This document shows positions 23,929-32,161 of a DNA stretch of 64,000 nt, piece by piece. The position numbers and the translations under genes were made by a program. Below the pieces are notes generated by a model that ran no database searches, was not told the origin of the DNA, and was given only the letters and a program-made list of their open reading frames with translations. Positions within the stretch are counted from its first letter, which is position 1; every line of letters starts with the position of its first letter. The stretch lies in assembly GCA_947566075.1 (NCBI GenBank), contig CANOIM010000009.1:1-64000 (forward strand). The letters are read 5' to 3'. The DNA comes from an uncultured Eggerthellaceae bacterium (lineage in GTDB: Bacteria; Actinomycetota; Coriobacteriia; Coriobacteriales; Eggerthellaceae).

Positions 23929-25230
23929 TCAGCCAGCGCTCTGCTCAGAAGGGCTCTCTTTGGAGGCATGGTCTAATGCCTTCGGCAGATGAGCCATGTA
24001 GGCGGGCTTGATGAAGAACGGGATAATGGCGCCCACGGTGCAGATGGGTATGAGCAAGCTGAACGCTGCAGAAGCCCAGCCCATGAACTCCCACCCAGCC
24101 CCAAAGAGCGTTGGCCCTACCGTGGCGCCCATGTTCTGCATGAACTGGAGCATGGCCATGCTCATGGCAGATGCCATGGCTGAGCCGCCGAGGATCAGCG
24201 GAGCCAAGGGGCGGATGGAACCGGTGCAAACGCCAGAGGCCACCGCGCCGAACAACACGAACATCCAGATGGAGAGCGCTGCATGGGAAACTTCCACTTC
24301 CGGAAAAGCGAACAGCAACGCTACGAGGTACATCCCCATGCCCACGGAGATGACAAGGCGCTTCTTCATAGGCTTGAAGCGGTCTGAGATAGCGCCCGCC
24401 AAGGGTCCTACCACGATACCAATGGCAGTGAAGATGCTCACCATGTTCGACGACTCAACAGGCGTGTATCCCTGGATGATCTCAAGGTAGGTGTTGTAAT
24501 GGGAGCTGGTGCACCCGGTGCTCACCGTAGAATAGGCCAGCATCACGATGCCCAGAAGCCAGATGTTCTTGTTCTTCAGGAGCGCCAGACCCTCCCGGAG
24601 CGTGCCATCTACGGCGAAGCTGCCCTTTTCGCCGGGTGGATCCCGATAGACGATGGCGAACGCGATGAGCGCTATGGTGCAGAACACGCCACAGAAACCG
24701 AATACCGCACGCCACCCGGAGGCGGCAGCCAACGTGGGCGCGAGTGAATAGATGATGACCATGGCCATGGGGAACCAAGTTGACCAGATACCCAAGGCGA
24801 TGCCCCGCGTGCGCACGGGGAACCAGATGGTCACACAGGTGGGTGCCGCGACGCCCACTAATCCCAAACCAATGCCTTCGAGGAGTCGCGTCATCAGCAA
24901 GACCTCGAAGGATTTCGCCAGACAACCTCCGAAGGACCCGAGCGCAAGGCATCCTACCGAGAAGAGGATGACGTTCTTGAGCCCGAAGCGGCGACAGATG
25001 AACGCGGCAGGGAATGCCAGGATGATACCGGCTACTCCCATAACGCTCATCTGCATCCCGAAGGTAGCCCCATTCAGGCCGAACTCAGGGATGAGCCACG
25101 AAGCCAGAGGGGGCGTCTTCATTTGCATCATAGGTGCAGTTATGCTCACAAGGTACGTAACAGCAAGGATGGCCCACGCATAGAGGGGCGTCTTCTCCCC
25201 GCCGGACGAAGCTTCGACACGGGAACTCAT
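23929..25230 (-). CDS. MFS transporter, first paralogue of the molybdoenzyme cluster
   Basis: A 433-aa major facilitator protein with about twelve membrane helices, highly similar to the neighbouring carrier. It has conserved loops 'CRRFGLKN' and 'ISDRFKPMKK' and the helix 'GIWSTWFPMA'. Start at 25230 uses an AGGTG site; a short in-frame extension of seven residues lacks support. It lies 36 bp from the next carrier and 40 bp from the SPW-repeat gene, so all are likely one transcript. Two diverged copies may move different but related compounds, or substrate and product. Confidence 0.88.
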   Translation of the reverse strand: MSSRVEASSGGEKTPLYAWAILAVTYLVSITAPMMQMKTPPLASWLIPEFGLNGATFGMQMSVMGVAGIILAFPAAFICRRFGLKNVILFSVGCLALGSFGGCLAKSFEVLLMTRLLEGIGLGLVGVAAPTCVTIWFPVRTRGIALGIWSTWFPMAMVIIYSLAPTLAAASGWRAVFGFCGVFCTIALIAFAIVYRDPPGEKGSFAVDGTLREGLALLKNKNIWLLGIVMLAYSTVSTGCTSSHYNTYLEIIQGYTPVESSNMVSIFTAIGIVVGPLAGAISDRFKPMKKRLVISVGMGMYLVALLFAFPEVEVSHAALSIWMFVLFGAVASGVCTGSIRPLAPLILGGSAMASAMSMAMLQFMQNMGATVGPTLFGAGWEFMGWASAAFSLLIPICTVGAIIPFFIKPAYMAHLPKALDHASKESPSEQSAG

Positions 25231-25270
25231 ATCACACCTCACATATCGCAACTCATTGCTGGCAGGTGGA

Positions 25271-25873
25271 TTACTTCAAACTCTCCTTGTATTCTCTGTG
25301 TCCTTTGATGAGCATCGAAGGCAAAGACTTCACAACGTCGAACGGAAGGGCGCCAACGAACATCCACAGGTCCTTGGCGTTCAGTTTCACCGGCATGGGC
25401 ATGCTGCCAAAGGCCTTCGTCTTCATGGCAATGGACTCGCTTCCATCTTTCTTGTCCTTCATCACATAGATCTTATTGATGACCAAGATCTCATTGTTGT
25501 CAAAGCCTGCGAGTCCCACCGTTGACACATTCGGGATGATAGAAGCAAAGAGCGACGTGCAGAAGATCAGCAACCCTACGATGATCTCATTCACGATGGC
25601 CCCTACTCCTTGCTCAATGAAGATGCCGATGATGCCCTCCACAACAACAGCTACACCGATAATGGCGCAGATGATCAGCAACGCGTCAGGGTTCTTCTTG
25701 CCAGCCTCACGCTTGCCGTCCAGAATGCAGAAGAGGATGGCCAGTACAAGGACGATCACCCCAGCCACCATATCCACCACCTTATTGGTCAGATCGCCAT
25801 AACCGACGAACCAGGGAGAGGCCACCAACCAGACTCCCAAGAACAGCTCAACGAGAGCGATCGTCCTTTTCAT
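25271..25873 (-). CDS. SPW-repeat membrane protein
   Basis: A 200-aa protein with about four transmembrane helices in its first 130 residues and a soluble C-terminal tail. The N-terminal 'GVWLVASPWFVGYGD' matches the SPW repeat, a two-helix module of unknown function found in bacterial and archaeal membrane proteins. Start at 25873 has GAAAGGAAA. An upstream in-frame extension of 31 residues overlaps an intergenic hairpin and is rejected. Role in the cluster unknown. Confidence 0.7.
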   Translation of the reverse strand: MKRTIALVELFLGVWLVASPWFVGYGDLTNKVVDMVAGVIVLVLAILFCILDGKREAGKKNPDALLIICAIIGVAVVVEGIIGIFIEQGVGAIVNEIIVGLLIFCTSLFASIIPNVSTVGLAGFDNNEILVINKIYVMKDKKDGSESIAMKTKAFGSMPMPVKLNAKDLWMFVGALPFDVVKSLPSMLIKGHREYKESLK

Positions 25874-25899
25874 GTTTCGATTTCCTTTCGATTCCTCAA

Positions 25900-25949
25900 G
25901 GGCTGCGGCCCCTCTACGATGCCCCTTCGGCTGCAGAGGGGCGCAGCCC
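25900..25949 (-). other. Long intercistronic hairpin between the FAD oxidoreductase and SPW-repeat genes
   Basis: GGGCTGCGG plus CCCCTCT at 25900-25915 pair with the complement at 25935-25949 (15 bp with one bulged base), closing a loop of about 19 nt. On the minus strand it follows the FAD gene and is not followed by a U tract. It may set relative expression by partial termination or RNA processing rather than act as a full terminator. Confidence 0.55.
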
Positions 25950-25974
25950 AACCGATCAAAACGCAACTTTGCCG

Positions 25975-27567
25975 CTACTTCACTTCCGCCAAGCAGACCT
26001 CATCGAAATCCATGTCGAAGTCTTCGAACACGGCCTGGATGCCTGCCCGTGAACCACAGGAGACAGCGCTCCCATTCGGGAAGCTGGGGCCGATGCCATA
26101 GAAGTCCTTCAGGGGGAAGCGATTGTTCGAAACCTCTGCGAACGGGCGATTGCCCAAGAACTGTGAGATTTGAGCACCGATATGGTTGAAATTCCCATGG
26201 TAGTCAGCATGATTGAAGTCACGCTCGAAGTTGAGCGGGCTCATGCATTTGTAGCCGATGACCTTGTCCGGCGTGATGTTCGTCGTGCGCGAGCACCAAG
26301 ATTCGATGATCTGCTGCGCATACTCATCGCGGATCTCATCCCAGCGTTCCGGGCCACCCTCCACGAAATACGGGGCGTACTGATACAGATAGATGGAAGA
26401 CTTGCCTTCAGGTGCCTTCGAGGTGTCGAAGTTGTGCCAATTGAGCGTGAGCATCGTCTCATGGTTGAGCTTGCCCGCACGGTACCCCTGGAACGTGTCG
26501 CGCATGCCTTCGATGCTGTCGTTCTCGAATTCCACCACTGCGCTGCCGTTGGCCTCTTCGCAGATGTAATGGGGGATGCCGTCCACCGCAAGGTCAACCT
26601 TGAACGCCTGGAACTGCTGGTCGCGGAGGACTTCCAGGTTATGGTAGTACTCCTCGCCCATGTCGTAGCCGCACATCATCTCTTCATCCAGCTGGCGAAT
26701 GCCCAGAGAAGAGATGACAGCCTTGGAAGTGAAGATCTCTTCGCCATCAGCCAGCCGCACGCCCGTAGCACGCTCACCGTCATTGAGGATGTTGACGACC
26801 CTTGCATTCGTGCGAACCGTGCCGCCGAAATCCTTGACTGCCCGCTCGAGCGCCTTGCTGAGCTCCCCAGAGCCACCCACCGGATAGCTGATGCCCACTG
26901 TGTGCAGCGAAGGAACCTCCAGCACCACGTTGATGCCCGAGCCATCAGAGTGCGGATCGTTCATGTTCTCAGAGCCATAGCGGTCGATGGCGTTGATCAC
27001 ATGGGGATCCTCGAACCACTCCAGAGCCAGATCATGAGCGCTCACGTAGAGCGTGCGCACCAACTCACGGCCTTCGGGAGTGCCTGAAAGGCCTTGCACC
27101 AGAGCGCCGAAGGGCGGTGCGGGCATGCTCGTACCTGCTGCAAGCATCCCGCCCAAAGAGCCTGCCCACTCCAAGAACTCACGGTAGGCATTAGCATCAT
27201 GCTCCGAGAACTTGCGGATGCTCTCAACCGTCTTCTCAACATCCCGATAGAACGTGAGACCCCGGTTGTCAGGGAAGACCACGGTGAGAACCTGTGGGGC
27301 ATCGATGTATTCCAAGCCCTGCTTGGAGAAGAGGCCTAGTTCGTCATTGGTCATCGTGGGGCTGAGACGGGCGACTACATGGCAACAGGCAGCCAGGTCA
27401 GACTTGAACCCCGGGGCCGCGTAATCATCCACAGTCACAACACCACCACCGGTGTAGCTCTTTTCCTCTAAAACGATGACGCTCTGACCCGCTTTCGCAA
27501 GATACGCAGCGGCTGTCAAGCCATTGTGCCCACCCCCAGCAATGATGAAATCGTATGTCTCGGCCAT
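25975..27567 (-). CDS. FAD-dependent oxidoreductase, phytoene-desaturase-like
   Basis: A 530-aa flavoprotein of the CrtI/phytoene desaturase-like amine-oxidase superfamily. The N-terminal dinucleotide-binding motif is 'IIAGGGHNGLTAAAYLAKAG', followed by the acidic residue of 'VLEEK', and the C-terminal FAD motif lies in 'GIGPSFPNGSAVSCG'. No signal peptide. Such enzymes perform desaturations or isomerisations on hydrophobic or cyclic substrates. Its position, divergent from the regulator and upstream of the carriers, suggests a step in the same pathway as the molybdoenzyme. Start at 27567 follows GGAAGGGAG. Confidence 0.82.
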   Translation of the reverse strand: MAETYDFIIAGGGHNGLTAAAYLAKAGQSVIVLEEKSYTGGGVVTVDDYAAPGFKSDLAACCHVVARLSPTMTNDELGLFSKQGLEYIDAPQVLTVVFPDNRGLTFYRDVEKTVESIRKFSEHDANAYREFLEWAGSLGGMLAAGTSMPAPPFGALVQGLSGTPEGRELVRTLYVSAHDLALEWFEDPHVINAIDRYGSENMNDPHSDGSGINVVLEVPSLHTVGISYPVGGSGELSKALERAVKDFGGTVRTNARVVNILNDGERATGVRLADGEEIFTSKAVISSLGIRQLDEEMMCGYDMGEEYYHNLEVLRDQQFQAFKVDLAVDGIPHYICEEANGSAVVEFENDSIEGMRDTFQGYRAGKLNHETMLTLNWHNFDTSKAPEGKSSIYLYQYAPYFVEGGPERWDEIRDEYAQQIIESWCSRTTNITPDKVIGYKCMSPLNFERDFNHADYHGNFNHIGAQISQFLGNRPFAEVSNNRFPLKDFYGIGPSFPNGSAVSCGSRAGIQAVFEDFDMDFDEVCLAEVK

Positions 27568-27634
27568 GAACAGCTCCCTTCCAATCGTTTGCCGATACTG
27601 CAAATGACTCTACGGAGAGAGATGGGTGCCGTCA

Positions 27635-27651
27635 TCACCAACCATTGGTGA
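27635..27651. promoter_or_regulatory. Operator-like palindrome in the regulator/FAD-gene spacer
   Basis: TCACCAA at 27635-27641 and TTGGTGA at 27645-27651 form a perfect 7-bp inverted repeat with a 3-base gap. A further half-site ATCACCAA begins at about 27669. The same half-site lies before the molybdoenzyme gene. Candidate binding site for the divergently encoded MalT-like regulator. Confidence 0.5.
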
Positions 27652-27760
27652 CCTTTTGGGTTATGGGCATCACCAAGCAAGATGCGCTGGCCATGCCAGC
27701 CTGCAAGATCTGCAGCATTTTCCCTAGAAGAACAACTCGGAATGAGCTTGAAAATAATCG

Positions 27761-27790
27761 CTTACATTCTCTCGAAGATTGTTCTATATT
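27761..27790 (+). promoter_or_regulatory. Promoter of the MalT-like regulator gene
   Basis: CTTACA (27761-27766), an 18-nt spacer and TATATT (27785-27790). The predicted start near 27797 leaves a leader of about 33 nt before the GTG at 27830. Confidence 0.45.
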
Positions 27791-27829
27791 GAACCGATTC
27801 CTGTCATCTTTCTAGAGGGGGACGAAAGC

Positions 27830-30607
27830 GTGACAAAGCAACATGAGCTACCGGGATATGATGATCTTTTCTTCTCGGTCATCGATCCTCCGGCACCGCT
27901 TAGCAATACCGTACACCGAGACCGCCTCATCCTGCTTTTGGATGAAGGCGCTGATCGAACCTTGACCCTCGTCATCGCTCCTGCAGGATTCGGCAAGACC
28001 ACTCTCGTATCTGATTGGGTCAGCCATTACTCTCGAATGAACGCGCACTGGCCTGTTAGCTGGCTGAGACTGCGTAGCCAAGACAGTGTGCTTCATGTCT
28101 TACGGAGCTTCATCAGAGCGTTTCAGACCATGGAGATCCCCGTCAGCGGAATGGAGGAGGTCGAAGATACCTCATCCGCCTTCGACGGAGATCCCATTTC
28201 AGGAGCCGATCGGCTCCTTGCCTGTGCATCCCACTCGAACACACCGTTCACCATTGTTCTTGACGACTACAATTATGTTGAAGACGAGCGCGTTCATGCC
28301 CTCGTAGAGCACTTCGTCATGCAAGCTCCCCCTGCCATGCATCTTATTCTCACCAGCAGGACGATGCCGCCCTTCCCGCTTTCGAAGCTTCGTTCTCGCA
28401 ACCAGCTGCTCGAACTGAGCACTGAGACCATCGGGTTCACCCCCTCGGAAGCGGGGGATTACTTCTCTCGCTCCTTGAATATCCAGCTACCCGAAAGTAC
28501 GATCGCCTCGCTTCAGAACAAGACAGAAGGTTGGATCGCGGGGCTGCAGATAGTAGGCCTCTCTTTGCGCAGCGGCAAGCAATTGACGAGCGTTCTCGCG
28601 AGCCTCTCGGGCGAGAACTATCGTATCTTCGATTATTTCTCTGAGGAGGTGATTGATGATCTGCCCACTGAGCTTCGAAGCTTCTTGATCAAGACATCTC
28701 TCATGGATAGCCTCAATCCTGATCTCTGTGACTTTCTATTGGGCATAGACGATAGCCGTAACATCATCTCGATCCTTGAGCAGCAGTGTCTCTTCCTGAC
28801 GCCGCTCGACGATGTGCGCTATTGGTTCCGCTACCACCAGCTCTTCGGAGATTTCTTGCGCACTAAACTCGAACGCGACCATAGCGAGGACATCCCTTAC
28901 TTGCATCGCATGGCATCGGCATGGTTGCTTGAGCACGGATTCCTTGAGCAAGCAATACCCCACCTGTTGGCATCGAAAGAGTACGATGCAACCGCCCGGG
29001 CCCTGGAGGAGAGTTATGCGGGCAGGTCAGTCCTCAACTTCAACGTAAGCCTCGTCCAAAGATGGGTAAACGAGTTGCCCTATGAGACCATGCTGCACCA
29101 TCCGAAGCTCATCGAATTCGTCATGCTCCTCAAGCTGGTGCAAGGAAATGCGAAGGAACTGGAAAGCTATATCTTCGAGTTCAGCGACACCATTGACGAA
29201 GCCCTTGACACAGGCGTCTTCCGATCGACGGATACCCCTCTGCGAGAGACCTTGGGGATGATCAAGGCCATCGTCTCCTGCGTGCAGGGGCGCTACGAAG
29301 AGGCTATCGCTTACTACGAGCGCCAAGGAGGTGCCATCGTCACTGGGAGCGAATGCGTTCAGGGGATGCTGTATCACTTCCTTCACTATGCCTATTTTGC
29401 GCAAGGTGATCACAAGAATGCTGAGAACATGCTCAAGAGGGCCATTCGCCGTGCCGATGAGGAGAATCTCGTCCAAGAGCATCTCTCCTCCCTCAGCCTG
29501 TTGGGCCAGCTGTACCGCAACCAAGGGAACCTGGACCACGCCGCTTCGCTCTATGAGCATGCGTTGACCTATGCACGCGCCCGCAACGCCGATCCTTACA
29601 TCATGCAGCTCATCGACGTTTGTCTGGGGGATATCTATCAGCAGCGTCTTCAACTGGCCGAAGCGGACAGGCATTTGGCTGAAGCCAAGGCCTCCTTCGC
29701 GGTGCGGATCCTCGATCCCGCGCGCTATGACCTGAGGGAGTGGAACTTCATCCCCTCAGCCATGCTGACCCTGACCAGGAACTTCATCTTGCACGAGGAT
29801 TGGCCCAATGCAGAGAGATGCATAGCCCATGCCTCTGCCCTCTTTGAGGATTGCTACCCTGTTCCCTTCTTGAACGCGCGTCTGAACGCCATGCGGGCGA
29901 GGATCTGGATGGCCTCGAACAACAAGGTTGAACTGGAGGCCTGGATAGGTGAAGCCCACGACCGGCTCACCGCAGGGGAGGCACCGTCCTTCGTTGAGCT
30001 CGTGACGCTTGCCCATACCTACTGCCATATCGGGAAGCCCCGCGAAGCTCTTTCTGTCCTTGACGAGGTCCAACGCACGACACCTGTCCTCTTTCTGAAG
30101 TATTACGACACGGAACGGCATATCGTGAAAGCGGTCGCCTTGGCCCAAAGCGGCAACCGGGTATCAGCGCGCGTGCCCCTCATCACCGCTGCTGAGCAAG
30201 CAAAAGACGAAGGGCGCCTTGAGGTCTTCACCGGCTTCCCCTACCTTCTTCGCTCTCTCCTACAGGATGCCATCGATGACCTTACGAGCAATCCGCACCG
30301 GAAAAAGACTGCTTCTACCATCGCCTTCCTGCGAAAGATCATGGCAACCTATGCCGATGCGGACAATCGTGAGGCTAGCAGGATAGGGGAACAGCAGCCT
30401 TCGTATACGTCCCTCGTCCCGTTGCGGCCACGGGAAGAAGAGATCTTGAGGTTGCTGGCTGAAGGCAAGCGGGCCAAACAAATATCAGCAGAGTTGTTCA
30501 TCTCGCTCAACACCACACAAACCCACATCAAGAGCATCTATAGCAAGCTGGATGTCCATACTCGCGAAGAGGCCATCAGCAAAGCCTTCGCTCTGGGAAT
30601 CCTATGA
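27830..30607 (+). CDS. MalT-type LuxR-family transcriptional regulator (STAND ATPase)
   Basis: A 925-aa activator-type regulator. The N-terminal P-loop ATPase has Walker A 'APAGFGKTT' and a Walker-B-like 'TIVLDDYNY'. Next comes a long helical TPR-like repeat region that in MalT binds the inducer. The C-terminal LuxR helix-turn-helix ('LRPREEEILRLLAEGK') starts about residue 865. Start: GTG at 27830 with GAGGGGGA at 7 nt; an upstream TTG has no site. Divergent from the FAD oxidoreductase-carrier-molybdoenzyme run and the most likely regulator of it, probably activating in response to a small aromatic or other diet-derived molecule (inferred). Confidence 0.9.
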   Translation: MTKQHELPGYDDLFFSVIDPPAPLSNTVHRDRLILLLDEGADRTLTLVIAPAGFGKTTLVSDWVSHYSRMNAHWPVSWLRLRSQDSVLHVLRSFIRAFQTMEIPVSGMEEVEDTSSAFDGDPISGADRLLACASHSNTPFTIVLDDYNYVEDERVHALVEHFVMQAPPAMHLILTSRTMPPFPLSKLRSRNQLLELSTETIGFTPSEAGDYFSRSLNIQLPESTIASLQNKTEGWIAGLQIVGLSLRSGKQLTSVLASLSGENYRIFDYFSEEVIDDLPTELRSFLIKTSLMDSLNPDLCDFLLGIDDSRNIISILEQQCLFLTPLDDVRYWFRYHQLFGDFLRTKLERDHSEDIPYLHRMASAWLLEHGFLEQAIPHLLASKEYDATARALEESYAGRSVLNFNVSLVQRWVNELPYETMLHHPKLIEFVMLLKLVQGNAKELESYIFEFSDTIDEALDTGVFRSTDTPLRETLGMIKAIVSCVQGRYEEAIAYYERQGGAIVTGSECVQGMLYHFLHYAYFAQGDHKNAENMLKRAIRRADEENLVQEHLSSLSLLGQLYRNQGNLDHAASLYEHALTYARARNADPYIMQLIDVCLGDIYQQRLQLAEADRHLAEAKASFAVRILDPARYDLREWNFIPSAMLTLTRNFILHEDWPNAERCIAHASALFEDCYPVPFLNARLNAMRARIWMASNNKVELEAWIGEAHDRLTAGEAPSFVELVTLAHTYCHIGKPREALSVLDEVQRTTPVLFLKYYDTERHIVKAVALAQSGNRVSARVPLITAAEQAKDEGRLEVFTGFPYLLRSLLQDAIDDLTSNPHRKKTASTIAFLRKIMATYADADNREASRIGEQQPSYTSLVPLRPREEEILRLLAEGKRAKQISAELFISLNTTQTHIKSIYSKLDVHTREEAISKAFALGIL

Positions 30608-30608
30608 C

Positions 30609-30630
30609 GGACAACGGGGACGGTACAATA
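30609..30630 (+). repeat. Degenerate half-copy of the palindromic repeat, containing the purE -10 box
   Basis: GGACAACGGGGACG here matches the outer arm of the two long palindromes. It continues as GTACAATAAGCC, which resembles the inverted inner arm (ACAATAGCC) of copy A. The complementary outer arm GTCCCCGTTGT occurs 60 bp on, inside purE (30683-30693). TACAAT at 30624-30629 is a plausible -10 box for purE. Confidence 0.5.
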
Positions 30631-30664
30631 AGCCTCACCATTCGCGATCAAGGAGGAACGCATC

Positions 30665-31144
30665 ATGGCGAACACGAACGAAGTCCCCGTTGTGGGCATC
30701 ATCATGGGCTCTGAGTCAGATACGCCCGTCATGGAAGCCTGCATGAAACAGCTGGAAGAGTTCGGCATTCCCTATGACCTGAAGGTGGCCAGCGCTCATC
30801 GCAAACCCGATGTGGTGCACGAATGGGCCGGAAGCGCCCAGGAACGCGGACTGCGTGTGATCATAGCGGCAGCCGGGAAAGCAGCGCACTTGGGAGGCGT
30901 GGTGGCAGCTTTCACACCCCTACCGGTGATAGCGGTGCCCATGAAGACCAGTGACTTGGGCGGATTGGATTCCTTGCTCTCCATGGTGCAGATGCCCAGC
31001 GGCGTTCCCGTGGCCACGGTGGCTATCAACGGCGCGAAGAACGCGGCTATCTTGGCCGCTCAGATCATCGGCTGCGGCACGGATGCTGTGGCTCAGCACG
31101 CCATGGACCAGGTGATCACGCTCAAGCGCTCTATGGCTGAGTAG
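30665..31144 (+). CDS. purE: N5-carboxyaminoimidazole ribonucleotide mutase
   Basis: Class I PurE, 159 aa; rearranges N5-CAIR to CAIR in purine biosynthesis. Conserved motifs are 'GIIMGSESD', 'SAHRKP' (active-site His) and 'AAAGKAAHLGGV', with the C-terminal 'NGAKNAA'. A perfect AAGGAGG site precedes the ATG. No purK or other pur gene is adjacent. The segment encoding residues 7-10 matches an arm of the palindromic repeat family, possibly by chance. Confidence 0.96.
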   Translation: MANTNEVPVVGIIMGSESDTPVMEACMKQLEEFGIPYDLKVASAHRKPDVVHEWAGSAQERGLRVIIAAAGKAAHLGGVVAAFTPLPVIAVPMKTSDLGGLDSLLSMVQMPSGVPVATVAINGAKNAAILAAQIIGCGTDAVAQHAMDQVITLKRSMAE

Positions 31145-31148
31145 GCTG

Positions 31149-31204
31149 AGGCTATCAGATAGCCTTGAGGTAAAAGAGGGGGCGGACATCAGTCCGCCCC
31201 CTCT
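31149..31204. terminator. Bidirectional terminator between purE and the lipoprotein gene
   Basis: The main hairpin at 31175-31204 has a 13-bp perfect stem (AGAGGGGGCGGAC and complement) and an ATCA loop. On the minus strand it is followed by TTTTA, and on the plus strand by TCTCAT. A small extra hairpin (AGGCTATC/GATAGCCT) lies at 31149-31165. It serves the convergent purE and lipoprotein genes. Confidence 0.8.
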
Positions 31205-31231
31205 TCTCATAAGAACCTGGAAAAGGTTCGC

Positions 31232-32116
31232 TTAGATGCCCGGAGTGGCGTAGATGCTCACAGAAGCATAGGGCACGATACCAGGGATGGTGATGGTGTA
31301 CGTGGTAGAGGCCACGTTGTTCTCTTCCTGGGACTCCTCTTCAGCAGGAGGTTCTGTGTTACCAGCATCCGGAGACTCCACCGGATTGCCCTCTTCATCC
31401 AGCGTGCCCGGCACAGCGCCTTCGGTAGCTCCCGTGATAATGGGGGTCATGGAAGGATCAAGCATGACGCTCATGGCCGTGCCGCCGCAGAGGATATTGC
31501 CGTCGGCATCACGCAGGATGGCAACCACATGGGCATCCTTCCGGTTATTCAGAGACGCAGTAGCATCAGAGGAATCAACGGGACCCAGGTCAGCGGAGAT
31601 ATCACCGGTGATGGTCATGGTGCCGTTCTCTTCGGTGACCTTATCGTTGGAAAGCTGGAAGGTGCTGTTCAGCTCTTCAGGGGTCTCCTTGGTGGAGGTC
31701 CAGTTGACGTATTCCATCAGCGGCTTCACCTCGAAGCGCGCGATGGGGGTGGTGGTGTCAGACAGATAAGAGGTGCCCGCGGCCGCAGTGGTGATGCCCG
31801 GGTAGACCTCCTGAAGCGTCTCACCGCCGCCGATCAGCATCACGCCATCTTCGCTATAGCCTTCGATGGTGAAGGTGACGCTGTTGGCCACCCAGCCCTC
31901 GTTGGGGTTCTCAACGGTGAAGGCGTAGCTGACCGTCTGATCCGGCAGCACCGTGTAGCCCACTTCCGTGACCTCCAGGTCTTGGGCGTTCAGCTCTTGG
32001 GTGGTCTTCTCCACCGGTGCAGCATCCTCTGCGGATGAGCAGCCGGTCACAGCGAACATCGCACAGGCCAGCGCGCCCGCAGAGATCACGGCAACGAGCT
32101 TCTTTGACAGCTTCAT
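31232..32116 (-). CDS. Secreted lipoprotein of unknown function (DUF5067-like)
   Basis: A 294-aa lipoprotein. A signal peptide ends in the lipobox 'VTGC', so the mature protein would be lipid-anchored outside the membrane. The mature part resembles DUF5067-type Ig-like domains: beta-rich, with 'YTVLPDQTVSYAFTVENPN'. A Pro/Glu-rich linker follows and the C-terminus is again beta-rich. Start at 32116 has AAGGAG; an in-frame upstream start adds nine residues. It lies 45 bp after rpoC with no terminator between, so it may be transcribed with it. No enzymatic motif is seen. Confidence 0.75.
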   Translation of the reverse strand: MKLSKKLVAVISAGALACAMFAVTGCSSAEDAAPVEKTTQELNAQDLEVTEVGYTVLPDQTVSYAFTVENPNEGWVANSVTFTIEGYSEDGVMLIGGGETLQEVYPGITTAAAGTSYLSDTTTPIARFEVKPLMEYVNWTSTKETPEELNSTFQLSNDKVTEENGTMTITGDISADLGPVDSSDATASLNNRKDAHVVAILRDADGNILCGGTAMSVMLDPSMTPIITGATEGAVPGTLDEEGNPVESPDAGNTEPPAEEESQEENNVASTTYTITIPGIVPYASVSIYATPGI

Positions 32117-32161
32117 GGAAAATGCTCCTTCTCTCATGGTCATCGTGTCCAGGATTATACG

